Shown: one piece after another, positions 25,503-34,286 of the stretch
Layout: every line of letters begins with the position of its first letter
How positions within the stretch are numbered: position 1 is the stretch's first letter
NCBI RefSeq assembly: GCF_039543525.1
Contig: NZ_BAABJX010000059.1
Coordinates: forward strand, 1 to 64,000
Reading direction: 5' to 3'
DNA: 64,000 nucleotides
Source: Algivirga pacifica
GTDB taxonomy: Bacteria > Bacteroidota > Bacteroidia > Cytophagales > Flammeovirgaceae
Made by a program: the position numbers and the translations under genes
Notes under the pieces: model-generated
Database searches by the model: none
Told to the model about the DNA's origin: nothing
Seen by the model: only the letters and a program-made list of their open reading frames with translations

Positions 25503-27140
25503 CTAGTACCCCGCATTCTGTTTTATGTTCTCTCCCATCAGGTCAATTTCTTCCTGTGGAATTGGCATAAACCCTCTCGTTTCAGACTTGAAGTTCACCT
25601 CAAAAGAAGCGGCATCACCAATATCACCCGTCAAGTTTTCACCTTTGTCCGTGATGTACTGATCATCAGCTGCTACAGGAGCTTTCAACTCATAGTTAGA
25701 AACATTTACCATAGAAGCAGTATAATCTACCCCTCTACGCAACAGGTCCCAGTAACGGTGACCTTCCAGCGCCAACTCTGTTCTACGCTCTTTGTAGATA
25801 TCATCCAATGTTACGGCTGTTAGTCCAAACAAGCCTGCTCTACTTCTCACATCATTTACCAATGCCAAAGCCTTTGCAGGAGCCACATCCAGATTCAACT
25901 CTGCTGCGATCAACATAATATCTGCCAAACGGATATAGTGATAGTTTTGCGCCCAGTTCAATGGTGTATTCACATCAGAGTAATTGATTTTATGTGTCGT
26001 ATACTTATTGGTGAACATACCAGTATAGGTGTAGCTTACCCCTACTTGCTTACCCGTTGCATCGATCAAATCTTTAGCCGTCATAATTGTAGCAGCCTTT
26101 CTTGCATCACCATCCTCAAAAGAATCTGCCAAACTATGCGTAGGAACACCAAATCCCCATCCTTCAGCCAACAAGTCACTGTTGTGACCACGAGGCCCGG
26201 CCATTTGTGACTGAATATTACCGTAAGACCACTCACCCCAGTCTCCAGAACCTGTTGCAGCAAAAGGAATCTCGAATAATACCTCTTGTGAATAGTTTCC
26301 GTTTCCATTAAATAGGTCAGCATAGTCTGCTTCCAGTACAGCTCCTGAGTTATTGATCACATCATCCGCCATCGCAATGGCATCGGCTTTTGTGATCGCA
26401 CTACCACCTGCTACAGGCGTTTCAGCTGTTTGATACACTCCCGTATAGAACATGTATACCTTCAAAAGTTCTGCTTTCGCCGCATACTTATCTAGTCTCC
26501 CTGCCTCAGCTTCAGACATTTCTTCTGCCATCAACTCAATAGCCGCCAACATATCTGCTGCAATCGCTGCATATAATTCCTGAGGTGTTGCTTGTGTTAC
26601 ACCTTCCCAAGCATCTCCTTGTAACGGCTCCAGTACCAATGGAACATTCTCAAAGTAACGTGCTAACTCAAAGTAGTAATGTCCTCTTAGGAACATTGCT
26701 TCTCCTTTGTAGTTGTTTTTCAAGTCTTCTTCATTCGACTTGAAAGCGATATTGTCATAGTTCGCCAACAACGTATTTGCACGCTGTATACCGATATAAC
26801 ACTTCTTCCACGTTTCCAACAACACCTGGTTGTTCGTCTCTGGCTTGAAACGTGCCATATTCTGCCACATCAACATATCCGTAGGACCGCCGCCGCCGGT
26901 GTAAGCATCATCCGAAAGGATGTCTGCTGTCATAGCCATTGGAATATAAGTTCCTCTAAAGTCTGTTCTTAGCTTCTCGTAAACCCCTAAAAGAGATTGT
27001 CTAGCCTCTACGGAAGTCTTAAAGAAAGAATCCGAAGTTTGTGCATCCAGAGGGTCGATCTCCAGAAAATCAGTACAAGATTGAATTGACATGGAGCTTG
27101 CCAAAAGAGCCCCTGCCATTGCTATATGTTTAAGTTTCAT
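25503..27140 (-). CDS. susD: SusD/RagB family glycan-binding lipoprotein
   Basis: A 545-residue lipoprotein (lipobox IQSC, Cys22, followed by TDFLEIDP, a common SusD start). The helical TPR-like scaffold is visible in EAMFLRGHYYFELARYFENVPLV and YHYIRLADIMLIAAELNLD; the C-terminal RagB/SusD signature is KERRTELALEGHRYWDLLRRG and the end is typical (GFMPIPQEEIDLMGENIKQNAGY). It caps the SusC transporter at the outer membrane and binds the oligosaccharide. It starts 13 bases after susC, so the two are cotranscribed. Confidence 0.97.
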   Translation of the reverse strand: MKLKHIAMAGALLASSMSIQSCTDFLEIDPLDAQTSDSFFKTSVEARQSLLGVYEKLRTDFRGTYIPMAMTADILSDDAYTGGGGPTDMLMWQNMARFKPETNNQVLLETWKKCYIGIQRANTLLANYDNIAFKSNEEDLKNNYKGEAMFLRGHYYFELARYFENVPLVLEPLQGDAWEGVTQATPQELYAAIAADMLAAIELMAEEMSEAEAGRLDKYAAKAELLKVYMFYTGVYQTAETPVAGGSAITKADAIAMADDVINNSGAVLEADYADLFNGNGNYSQEVLFEIPFAATGSGDWGEWSYGNIQSQMAGPRGHNSDLLAEGWGFGVPTHSLADSFEDGDARKAATIMTAKDLIDATGKQVGVSYTYTGMFTNKYTTHKINYSDVNTPLNWAQNYHYIRLADIMLIAAELNLDVAPAKALALVNDVRSRAGLFGLTAVTLDDIYKERRTELALEGHRYWDLLRRGVDYTASMVNVSNYELKAPVAADDQYITDKGENLTGDIGDAASFEVNFKSETRGFMPIPQEEIDLMGENIKQNAGY

Positions 27141-27153
27141 GATGATCTAAGGT

Positions 27154-30100
27154 TTAGAATGATAAGTTTAGTCCCATTAGGAATGTTCTTGCCTGAGGGT
27201 AAGCACCGTTATCAAAACCGATACCCATTGCACCTCCGTGACCTACTTCAGGATCCATTCCTGAGTATTCAGTGAAAGTAAGTAAGTTGTTTGCCGACAC
27301 GTATACTCTTGCCTTGCTCACGCCTGCTTTGCTTGTCAGTGTGTTTGGCAATGTATATCCCAACTGCACCGTCTTCAAACGAAGGTAAGAAGCGTCCTCC
27401 AAGTGAACCATATCATTGATTCTACTGTAGTTCTGGTTTGTATCGTTGTGAGAGAAACGAGGGAACTCATTCGTTGTTCCTTCTCCTGTCCAACGCTGTA
27501 GGTAACGAGTAGGATAGTTTTGTACTGTGCTCAGATCACCTCTCAAGGTACCGTTCACCAAAGAACCACCTGTTTGTCCTTGCCAGAACATGCTAAAGTC
27601 AAATCCTCTGTAATCCATGTTCAGGTTAGCACCGAATGTCCAATCGTGGACTGCTTTACCGATATACGTACGGTCATTCTGGTCAATCTTACCATCACCG
27701 TTTGTATCTACGAAACGGATATCTCCTGGTACTGCATCAGGTTGGATCATTACACCTTCTCCATCTACGTGAGCTTCTACTTCTGTTGTATTCTGGAAAA
27801 TACCATCCGTTTTGAAACCAAAGAAGTAAGGAAGTGGATAACCTTCTTCCATCACCATATTACCTTGCTGAAGGAATAGACCTGGTCCTACCACACGACC
27901 ACTGTTGTTATCTACTTTAGTCACTTGGTTATCGTTGTAAGCAACGTTAGCTGTCAATGCATAGTGGAAATCACCTTCTTTCTTAGCATAAGTCAATGCT
28001 GCTTCCACCCCTTGGTTTCTTACTGTACCCAAGTTAGCCAAAGGATTGCCTACCCCTGTGAACCCTGGAATTGGTCGCTCACTCAACAAACCTTGACGCT
28101 CTCTAGAGTATAGGTCAACATTCAATGTAATTTTATCCTGAAGGAATCCTGCATCCAAACCAAGGTTTACTTCTGACGCTGCTTCCCATCTTAAGTTAGG
28201 GTTTGCCATTCTTGTGATTCCATAACCCGACTGTGGCGTTTGACTTGTTCCCACGATATATGTAGGCGTTTGTCCAAACAGCTCCAGGTATCCAAATGCA
28301 CCAATTTGCTCATTACCTACTTTACCCCAAGCAGCTCTTAGTTTTAGTTGAGAAACATAGTCACTGTTGCTTAGGAACTCTTCTTCTGAGATATTCCAAC
28401 CTGCCTGTACAGAAGGGAATACACCAAACTTGTTATTTGGTCCGAAGTTCGAAGAACCGTCATAACGAAGCGTTGCTGACAACATGTATTTCTCGTCGTA
28501 GTTATACCCTACTTTACCGAAGAAAGATAATAATCTATGCTGCCATGCGTTTCCTGTAATTTTTTGCGTATCATCATCTGCACCATTACCTAACCAAGCA
28601 TAATCCCATCCTTCCAACTGCATGTCGTTACGAGTACCACTAATCTGTCTACCGAAAGAGTTTCTAAGTGTTGTACCTGCCAATAGATCCAGTTGGTGAT
28701 CGCCAAATGCTTTTGTATAATTGATGGTATTCTCCCACTGGTAAGTTGTGTAAGTACCTTCCCACTGAGCAACTCCTGAAGTAGGTATGAAGTTAACCAC
28801 GTTGTAGTACGCTACTGGCGTGTATGATCTTCCGAACCAGTTACCAATATCGACACCTATATCTGATTTGATAGTAAGACCTTCAATCGGTTGCACTTTC
28901 AGGTATGCATTACCCAAGAATTTGTTCGATGTATTATCCTCAAAAGTGTTATGGATTCTAGCCAATGGGTTCACTACTTCTCTCAAACCTTTGTCTGAGA
29001 TCCCGAAGTATTGACCGTTGTCATTTGCCGGTCTTACATCGTAAGCATCATAAGAAGCTATCAATGCAGAATCTGTTACGTAAGCAGCCGTCAAAGGATC
29101 GTGTACCAAAGCACTCTGCAATACACCACCAAATTGGTTTTGCTCGCTAATTCCTTTTCTCATCTCACGTACATACGTCAAGTTAGACCCAAAAGTCACA
29201 TAGTCAGAAACTTTATGCTGAGAATTGAAACGTGCAGAATAACGCTCAAAGTTTGACTTGTCTGGCGCTACGATACCTTGCTGACCAAAATACCCTGCAC
29301 TCGCCAGGTACTGAGATGTCTCATTACCTCCTGAAAGTTGTACGGAATGATTCTGAATAGGAGCATTCCCTAGAATCTCTCCTTGCCAGTCTGTATCTAC
29401 CCCCATATTTTCAAATGCTTCTGTACCATAAATTGCAGCACCACCAGCGTTCAACGCTCCTTCGTTGTGGAACAACATGTACTCTCTTGCATTCATTACC
29501 GGAGTCTTTCTCCAAGCCTGTTGCGTACCATAATAAGCATCGTAAGTTACGATCATTCTACCTTCCTTACCTTTTTTGGTCGTTACCAGTACTACGCCAT
29601 TGGCACCTCTGGAACCGTAAATCGCTGCAGAAGCCGCATCTTTCAATACTTCGATTGATTCAATATCATTAGGGTTCAAAAAGTTGATATTGTCCATCTG
29701 TACTCCATCTACTACGTAAAGAGGAGCGTTACTTCCGTTAGAACCTGTACCACGCACACGGATATCAACCCCTGCCCCTGGCTGACCAGAAACGGCGGTA
29801 ACAGTCACCCCTGGTGTACGCCCTTGTAATGCCTGAGAAGCATTAGCAATAGGAGTTTGTGTAATTTCTTCTGTTTTTACGGAAGCAATTGCTCCAGTAA
29901 CTACCGCTTTCTTCTGCACACCGTATCCCACTACGACAATTTCCTCCAGGGTTTCTGTGTCTGATTGTAATACAATGTCAAAATTTGTGCGTCCGTCTAC
30001 TGAAATCGTTTGGGAAACATATCCTATATAGGATATTACAATCTTTCCTCCTTCCGGTACATTTAAATTAAATTGTCCATCAAGATCTGTAACGGTACCA

Positions 30101-30273
30101 TTTGTGGTTCCTTCGATTAAGATGTTAACTCCTGGAAGTCCCATCGAGGAGTCTGCTTCCTTAACCGTTCCTGAGATCATTCGCTCCTGTCCCCACAAGG
30201 AGAAAGAGCTAAAAACCATCAAGAGGGTTAACAGTAACTGTGTAGAATTTTTAAGCCTCATGTTTTTAGTCAT
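27154..30273 (-). CDS. susC: SusC/RagA family TonB-linked outer membrane transporter
   Basis: A 1039-residue TonB-dependent transporter. Signal peptide (NSTQLLLTLLMVFSSFSLWGQ), carboxypeptidase-like regulatory domain (about 30-110, ISGTVKEADSSMGLPGVNIL), a TonB-box-like stretch (LEEIVVVGYG), a plug domain with the SusC signatures ANASQALQGRTPGVTV and SIEVLKDAASAAIYGSRGANGVVLVTTKKG, and a long beta-barrel ending in FLMGLNLSF. It imports beta-glucan oligosaccharides with SusD. ATGs at 30273 and 30261 are both plausible. The upstream 800 bases hold candidate operators but no regulator gene. Confidence 0.97.
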   Translation of the reverse strand: MTKNMRLKNSTQLLLTLLMVFSSFSLWGQERMISGTVKEADSSMGLPGVNILIEGTTNGTVTDLDGQFNLNVPEGGKIVISYIGYVSQTISVDGRTNFDIVLQSDTETLEEIVVVGYGVQKKAVVTGAIASVKTEEITQTPIANASQALQGRTPGVTVTAVSGQPGAGVDIRVRGTGSNGSNAPLYVVDGVQMDNINFLNPNDIESIEVLKDAASAAIYGSRGANGVVLVTTKKGKEGRMIVTYDAYYGTQQAWRKTPVMNAREYMLFHNEGALNAGGAAIYGTEAFENMGVDTDWQGEILGNAPIQNHSVQLSGGNETSQYLASAGYFGQQGIVAPDKSNFERYSARFNSQHKVSDYVTFGSNLTYVREMRKGISEQNQFGGVLQSALVHDPLTAAYVTDSALIASYDAYDVRPANDNGQYFGISDKGLREVVNPLARIHNTFEDNTSNKFLGNAYLKVQPIEGLTIKSDIGVDIGNWFGRSYTPVAYYNVVNFIPTSGVAQWEGTYTTYQWENTINYTKAFGDHQLDLLAGTTLRNSFGRQISGTRNDMQLEGWDYAWLGNGADDDTQKITGNAWQHRLLSFFGKVGYNYDEKYMLSATLRYDGSSNFGPNNKFGVFPSVQAGWNISEEEFLSNSDYVSQLKLRAAWGKVGNEQIGAFGYLELFGQTPTYIVGTSQTPQSGYGITRMANPNLRWEAASEVNLGLDAGFLQDKITLNVDLYSRERQGLLSERPIPGFTGVGNPLANLGTVRNQGVEAALTYAKKEGDFHYALTANVAYNDNQVTKVDNNSGRVVGPGLFLQQGNMVMEEGYPLPYFFGFKTDGIFQNTTEVEAHVDGEGVMIQPDAVPGDIRFVDTNGDGKIDQNDRTYIGKAVHDWTFGANLNMDYRGFDFSMFWQGQTGGSLVNGTLRGDLSTVQNYPTRYLQRWTGEGTTNEFPRFSHNDTNQNYSRINDMVHLEDASYLRLKTVQLGYTLPNTLTSKAGVSKARVYVSANNLLTFTEYSGMDPEVGHGGAMGIGFDNGAYPQARTFLMGLNLSF

Positions 30274-30314
30274 TAGTACGATGTTGCCATCAGTCAAATA
30301 ATACATTCAAAAAA

Positions 30315-30324
30315 TCGGCGCCGA
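30315..30324. promoter_or_regulatory. Perfect palindrome TCGGCGCCGA upstream of susC
   Basis: A 10-bp perfect GC-rich palindrome in AT-rich surroundings, about 42 bases upstream of the susC start; on the minus strand it is followed by TTTTTT. It could be an operator or the stem of a leader terminator. Confidence 0.4.
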
Positions 30325-30417
30325 CCCTTTAAAAATGTTGCTTCTACGTATTAGCTGAAAGCAATATAAACGAGTACCTACCTAAAAAAAAAGTGTTAAA
30401 AAAAACCGTTGATTAAC

Positions 30418-30561
30418 GTATATCGCTTAAATAAAATAAATATAAATAATTGAAAAACAGGTATTTATATATCAAATTAAAGATTATTTAAAAATTAAGT
30501 ATACGCTTAAAAAACATCACTTTTTTTCAATAAATGATTCCAAACTCCTCACATAAGCGTA
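30418..30561. promoter_or_regulatory. Three TACGCTTA-like sites upstream of susC
   Basis: GTATATCGCTTA (30418-30429), GTATACGCTTA (30499-30509) and, on the other strand, TAAGCGTA (30554-30561). The middle site extends to the imperfect palindrome TAAGTATACGCTTA. The spacing is 80 and about 50 bases. Confidence 0.4.
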
Positions 30562-31136
30562 CAAAAGACACTAAAATTATTTTTATATAAATTTTTACAA
30601 TAAAGCATTTTCCTTACTTCACTTATGAAGTTGAATACGAAAAGCCTATAGATATCATATAACGTCACAAGATTCTGTATTACCATTTATTTAGTATACA
30701 GCTAAACCTTTTGATTCATCCCCCCTTTTTTCTGAAAACCTCTTTTATTTTTTAGAAACACCTCTTAATGTTAACTAATTGTTAATTTAATATGTATTAA
30801 TAGTTAATTAATTGTTAATAAAGGCAACTATGAATAAACTCAACACTTCACAGATAAACGCCCTCATCCTCAAGCACTTTTTATTAAATTTCAATAACAC
30901 ATTGCACTCGTATTTAATATTTGGCTAGATGATCTGTTTACCGATTGTTAACATATCACGTTCTTCCATTGTGCCTTCCATCTCCATATTGCTTCCTATC
31001 TCAATATTTCCATTCTTTGCGCCCCCAAAAGAAAGTATCTGTTAATCTGATACATACACTATTCAAACTATATTCAATTCATACTACAGAGTTATTCTAA
31101 AAGAATCACTCAACTATTTTCATTCGCTTATTAATC

Positions 31137-31736
31137 ATGAAACAAATTATCCTTTCATTGTTTTACACCGGTATTATGATTTGCACTTCTTACACTTTAG
31201 GAAACGCACATCCCAAATACCAAATAGAGCTCATCCAAGAAGGCACAGCCATCAATGTGATGATTGATAACCCAACAGAGGAGAGAATTTCCTTTCAAAT
31301 CATTAATGCACAAAAAGAGGTTTTTCTAGAAAGGGTCATTCATCGACAAAAATCCATCAACATGGATCTACATTTTATCGGAATGACAGCTGGTGAGTAT
31401 CGCATTATTATTCAATGGCCTAACTATACGATATACAAGGGAATTTATGTTTGCCATAACGGCTACGGTCACCTTAAAGAAAGCTGCGTTCAGAGAAATG
31501 GGCACTTCTGTCCGTTTGAGCTAAAGGACAAAAAAATAAAGATCCATTATGATCAAGAAACTAAAGAGGAGCTCATCGTATCATTATTGGATCAAGATGG
31601 AAATCGATTACAGGAAGTAAAGCTCTATAAAGCATATGATGCACACATCATAGACTTAAGTGCTTACCCTCCGGGGGTATACTCTGTGGAGCTAAAAGGA
31701 GAACAGACTAATATAAAAGAGATGTTAATTTTGTAG
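31137..31736 (+). CDS. Secreted protein with two small beta-domains, function unknown
   Basis: A 199-residue protein with a signal peptide (QIILSLFYTGIMICTSYTLGNAH, cleavage near residue 24). Two similar segments follow, each like the strand pattern of T9SS-type C-terminal domains: about 28-105 (IDNPTEERISFQIINAQKEVFLE ... MTAGEYRIII) and about 132-199 (EELIVSLLDQDGNRLQEVKL ... PPGVYSVELK). The four cysteines lie between or near them. I see no enzymatic motif. It is divergent from susC across a long intergenic region and is closed by its own terminator, so a link with the locus is possible but unproved. Confidence 0.65.
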   Translation: MKQIILSLFYTGIMICTSYTLGNAHPKYQIELIQEGTAINVMIDNPTEERISFQIINAQKEVFLERVIHRQKSINMDLHFIGMTAGEYRIIIQWPNYTIYKGIYVCHNGYGHLKESCVQRNGHFCPFELKDKKIKIHYDQETKEELIVSLLDQDGNRLQEVKLYKAYDAHIIDLSAYPPGVYSVELKGEQTNIKEMLIL

Positions 31737-31744
31737 GACTCAGG

Positions 31745-31778
31745 ATAGCCCAGCGAATATTTCACTGGGCTATTTTTT
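31745..31778 (+). terminator. Rho-independent terminator
   Basis: ATAGCCCAG / CTGGGCTAT (9-bp stem) followed by TTTTTT, nine bases past the stop of the gene at 31137-31736. The converging gene at 31801 may also use it. Confidence 0.92.
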
Positions 31779-31800
31779 CATCAAGGTCTTAAACCGTATT

Positions 31801-32217
31801 TCAATCATATAACCACTCCAACGCCTCCTCCTTATTAGAGAAGTTTACAATAGGGTATTGGTTGGGCAGCTTCATATTAAAGAACTCCTCAAAAGTCTGT
31901 TCTACAGATACCTCCGAAAATAATTCCTCCGGCACAATATGCGCATACTTCTGTAATCCCAATGCTACCCAGGCCGGATTCAGCAATTTTGCCATCCAAA
32001 CTTGCTCCTCCGGGCTAATCGGATAGCTAAAGTCTACACAGCGGTCAAAAAGATACTTCGGTTTACATGCCTCAAAAGCATTGACCCACTCCTGCATCTC
32101 TGTCCTAAAGTCTTCCTCATTCATTGACTCTGTTTCCTTGAACCAATCAGAGTAAATCGTAGCAGTAGCATCATCATACAAGTGTTCCGAGAATTTTGAC
32201 TTATAGATTGTTTTCAT
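31801..32217 (-). CDS. Hypothetical cytoplasmic protein, possibly STAS/SpoIIAA-like
   Basis: A 138-residue protein with no signal peptide. It starts with a beta strand (MKTIYKSKFSEHLYDDATATIYSDWF), has an acidic amphipathic helix (NEEDFRTEMQEWVNAFEACKPKYLFDRCVDFSYPISPEEQVW) and ends with IVNFSNKEEALEWLYD. The end, a strand followed by a helix that begins with NKEEALEWL, is like the SpoIIAA/STAS-type proteins found widely in this phylum, but I cannot identify the family firmly. It is monocistronic and followed by no clear hairpin of its own apart from 31745-31778. Confidence 0.6.
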   Translation of the reverse strand: MKTIYKSKFSEHLYDDATATIYSDWFKETESMNEEDFRTEMQEWVNAFEACKPKYLFDRCVDFSYPISPEEQVWMAKLLNPAWVALGLQKYAHIVPEELFSEVSVEQTFEEFFNMKLPNQYPIVNFSNKEEALEWLYD

Positions 32218-32525
32218 GGTGTTAAGTAAGGTGAATAATGAATATGCGGCTTTGCCTTAAAGGGTTCTTTATAAAACCGCCTATAGTGTTAATATATCCA
32301 AACAAAACAACCCATAGCAAACGATAGTTATAACCCACTCACAAACAACATGTAAGGTAATCTTCTCCTAAAAAGTATCTTCTCTTCAAATAATCTAAAT
32401 CAGACAAAAAAGCCATTCTATAGCATTACTCACTCCCGCTGCTTATTGTCTTTTTATCTCTAACGAGTGTCATATTAGTAGATGAAAAATTAAGGTATCT
32501 TTAAAATCAAACAACCACAATAATC
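32218..32525. other. Divergent intergenic region, nothing certain
   Basis: About 300 bases between two divergent genes. The only promoter-like word is TATCTTTA (32496-32503), one base off TAnnTTTG, 23 bases before the META-domain gene. No RNA gene or repeat is seen. Confidence 0.4.
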
Positions 32526-33008
32526 ATGACCAACGTAAAAGCAGTTTTATTCACAGGATTTCTTTGCCTAAGTCTTTTGGCTTGTAAATCTCAGAAACAA
32601 GTAAACCAGGAAAGTAAAAACGACATCACGAATACTGAACAAGCCGATATGGAAGAAAGTCAAAGTAGCAATCCACTCCATGAAACAAAATGGATACTTA
32701 CTGAGCTGAGAGGACAAAAGATTTCTACCAACCCTTCAGCCCCTGAAGTGTTTATTACGTTTACACCTGAAGGTAAGGTTTATGGTAATTCTGGTTGTAA
32801 TAGTTTCAACGGCAGTTACTCCATTTCTGAAGGAGAGCGTATACAGTTAACGCAGTTGATATCAACACAACGTGCTTGTTTAAATATGGAAGTTGAAGAC
32901 GCTTTTCTTAAGGTACTCCAAACTACAGATAATTATACCATCAAAGATGGAGTCCTTACATTGAACAAAGCTCGTATGGCTCCTTTGGCGAAGTTTGAAA
33001 ATAAATAA
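32526..33008 (+). CDS. META domain lipoprotein (HslJ-like)
   Basis: A 160-residue lipoprotein (lipobox LLAC, Cys20), a polar linker (about 21-50) and one META domain (about 51-158): KWILTELRGQKIS, VFITFTPEGKVYGNSGCNSFNGSYS and the pair of cysteines (GCNSF and QRACLNMEVEDAFL) typical of HslJ-type domains. HslJ in E. coli is linked with novobiocin resistance and heat shock; the molecular role is not known. It is on the same strand as the lipocalin gene 90 bases downstream, and the two could share a transcript. Confidence 0.88.
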   Translation: MTNVKAVLFTGFLCLSLLACKSQKQVNQESKNDITNTEQADMEESQSSNPLHETKWILTELRGQKISTNPSAPEVFITFTPEGKVYGNSGCNSFNGSYSISEGERIQLTQLISTQRACLNMEVEDAFLKVLQTTDNYTIKDGVLTLNKARMAPLAKFENK

Positions 33009-33094
33009 AAGGTAAAAGGTAAGTTAATAAGGGTGTTGGGTGCGCCATAATTATTCTTAGATTTTTTTACCTTATACCTTTTACTTTATACCTT
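33009..33094. repeat. AAAGGTAAAAGGTAA / TTACCTTATACCTTTT imperfect inverted repeat
   Basis: AAAGGTAAAAGGTAAG near 33007-33023 faces TTACCTTATACCTTTTACTT near 33067-33090. The 7-base words match the tandem repeat at 13981-14026. It occupies the gap between the META and lipocalin genes. Confidence 0.6.
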
Positions 33095-33098
33095 AACA

Positions 33099-33635
33099 AT
33101 GATGAAAAACTATATCAAAACTATACTCCTGATTGCGCTCGGAAGTCTTGTTCTAACAGCCTGTAAAGACGCTCAACCACTTAAGACTGTCGGTACGCTA
33201 GATATTGAAAAATATACTGGAAAATGGTACGAGATCGCCCGCTTTCCTAATCGATTCGAGAAAGGTCTAAAATGTGTGACCGCTACCTATACCCTCAAAG
33301 AAAACGGAAAGATTGAGGTCCTTAACCAAGGAGTCAAGATCGATAACCCTAGTAAAATAGAGCAATCCAAAGGAAGCGCATGGATACCGGACGCCACTTA
33401 CCCTGGTCAACTTAAGGTTAGTTTCTTCTGGCCTTTTGCCGGAGACTATTATGTAATTGAACTGGGTGATACCTACCAATATTCCTTAGTGGGTTCTCCT
33501 GATAGAGATTACCTTTGGATATTGAGTAGAACACCTTCTCTTCCGGAAAATACAATACAACAATTGAAACAGATTGCTGAAGACAATGGGTTTGATCCCT
33601 CTCAACTAGAGCTTATCGAGCAAAACTGTCAATAA
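33099..33635 (+). CDS. blc: Lipocalin family lipoprotein (Blc-like)
   Basis: A 178-residue lipoprotein (lipobox LTAC, Cys22). The lipocalin signature GxW is present in YTGKWYEIARFPNRFEKG (about residues 40-57), followed by the barrel strands CVTATYTL, KIEVLNQGV, GQLKVSFFWPFAGDYYVIELG, YSLVGSPDRDYLWILSRTP and a C-terminal helix (ENTIQQLKQIAEDNGFD). Blc proteins sit in the outer membrane and bind lysophospholipids or fatty acids. ATGs at 33099 and 33102 are adjacent. A strong terminator follows at 33718-33758. Confidence 0.95.
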   Translation: MMKNYIKTILLIALGSLVLTACKDAQPLKTVGTLDIEKYTGKWYEIARFPNRFEKGLKCVTATYTLKENGKIEVLNQGVKIDNPSKIEQSKGSAWIPDATYPGQLKVSFFWPFAGDYYVIELGDTYQYSLVGSPDRDYLWILSRTPSLPENTIQQLKQIAEDNGFDPSQLELIEQNCQ

Positions 33636-33646
33636 TATATTTTTTT

Positions 33647-33667
33647 GCCCCGGGCGGTGCCCGGGGC
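33647..33667. repeat. GC-rich palindrome GCCCCGGGC..GCCCGGGGC
   Basis: A 9-bp perfect stem with a 3-base loop, preceded (not followed) by seven T on the plus strand. It lies 12 bases after the lipocalin stop and ahead of the true terminator. Confidence 0.75.
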
Positions 33668-33717
33668 TATGTGGGCTTCGCCTTAATTCTTTTTGGTAGA
33701 GCAATGATTAAATTAGT

Positions 33718-33758
33718 GTAGCAGTGTAAAGTTTGAAACTTTACACTGCTACATTTTT
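33718..33758 (+). terminator. Strong hairpin terminator after the lipocalin gene
   Basis: GTAGCAGTGTAAAGT / ACTTTACACTGCTAC, a 15-bp perfect stem (17 bp if the loop is minimal), followed by ATTTTT. Confidence 0.9.
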
Positions 33759-33777
33759 ACACTTCTTAATAAACATT

Positions 33778-34122
33778 ATGGATATTATTAGCTACAGAGA
33801 CTATTGCCTTTCTTTTCCCGGTACAACGGAACATACCCCTTTTGATGAAGTAACCCTTGTCTTTAAGGTGATGGGAAAAATGTTTGCACTTACCAATATG
33901 GATACTTTTGAATCTATCAACCTTAAATGTGATCCTGAAAAAGCCATAGAGCTAAGGGAAAAGTATACCGCAGTGCTACCCGGATACCATATGAATAAAA
34001 AGCATTGGAATACGGTCTTGATCGATGGAAGTATCTCTGATCAGCAACTGAAAGAATGGATTAAAGAATCCTACGATCTGGTCATCAAGGGACTCCCAAA
34101 AAAGATAAGAGAAACGCTATAA
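33778..34122 (+). CDS. MmcQ/YjbR family protein
   Basis: A 114-residue protein of the MmcQ/YjbR family: starts MDIISYRDYCLSFPGTTEHTPFDEVTLVFKVMGKMFAL, continues with INLKCDPEKAIELREKY and ends with the helical HWNTVLIDGSISDQQLKEWIKESYDLV. The fold is a small double-stranded-DNA-binding-like (CyaY-related) domain; the physiological role is not established. The ATG at 33778 is the family start; the frame continues upstream only through the terminator hairpin. It is probably a single-gene unit. Confidence 0.92.
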   Translation: MDIISYRDYCLSFPGTTEHTPFDEVTLVFKVMGKMFALTNMDTFESINLKCDPEKAIELREKYTAVLPGYHMNKKHWNTVLIDGSISDQQLKEWIKESYDLVIKGLPKKIRETL

Positions 34123-34168
34123 CGATGGGAATATAGAGTGCTTTTTTGAACTTATCATAAGTAGTTAA

Positions 34169-34240
34169 GGTTGAAACTCAACAGAGCAAAGCCTACGCCA
34201 TATAATGGACTCAACAAGCAGCGAAGCTGCTTACTCAACT
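34169..34240. repeat. Decayed copy of the TTGAATCGTTGAAT repeat family
   Basis: It holds ACGCCATATAATGGACTCAA (compare ACGCCATGTAATGGATTCAA at 35.4 kb) and the small palindrome AAGCAGCGAAGCTGCTT, between GTTGAAAC and CTCAAC remnants. Confidence 0.5.
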
Positions 34241-34254
34241 TCTGAGTAATTTCC

Positions 34255-34262
34255 TATCTTTG
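34255..34262 (+). promoter_or_regulatory. -7 promoter element of the threonine aldolase gene
   Basis: TATCTTTG matches TAnnTTTG exactly and lies 24 bases before the ATG at 34287. No clear -33 element is seen. Confidence 0.6.
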
Positions 34263-34286
34263 CTGTAACAAACAAACCATCAAATC

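Larger units (their letters stand above)
30307..31136. other. AT-rich intergenic control region of the polysaccharide locus
   Basis: About 830 bases between the divergent susC and the gene at 31137, with no supportable gene. It contains a 10-bp palindrome TCGGCGCCGA (30315-30324) close to susC and three copies of the word TACGCTTA or a one-base variant (30422-30429, 30502-30509 and, inverted, 30554-30561). Confidence 0.6.
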
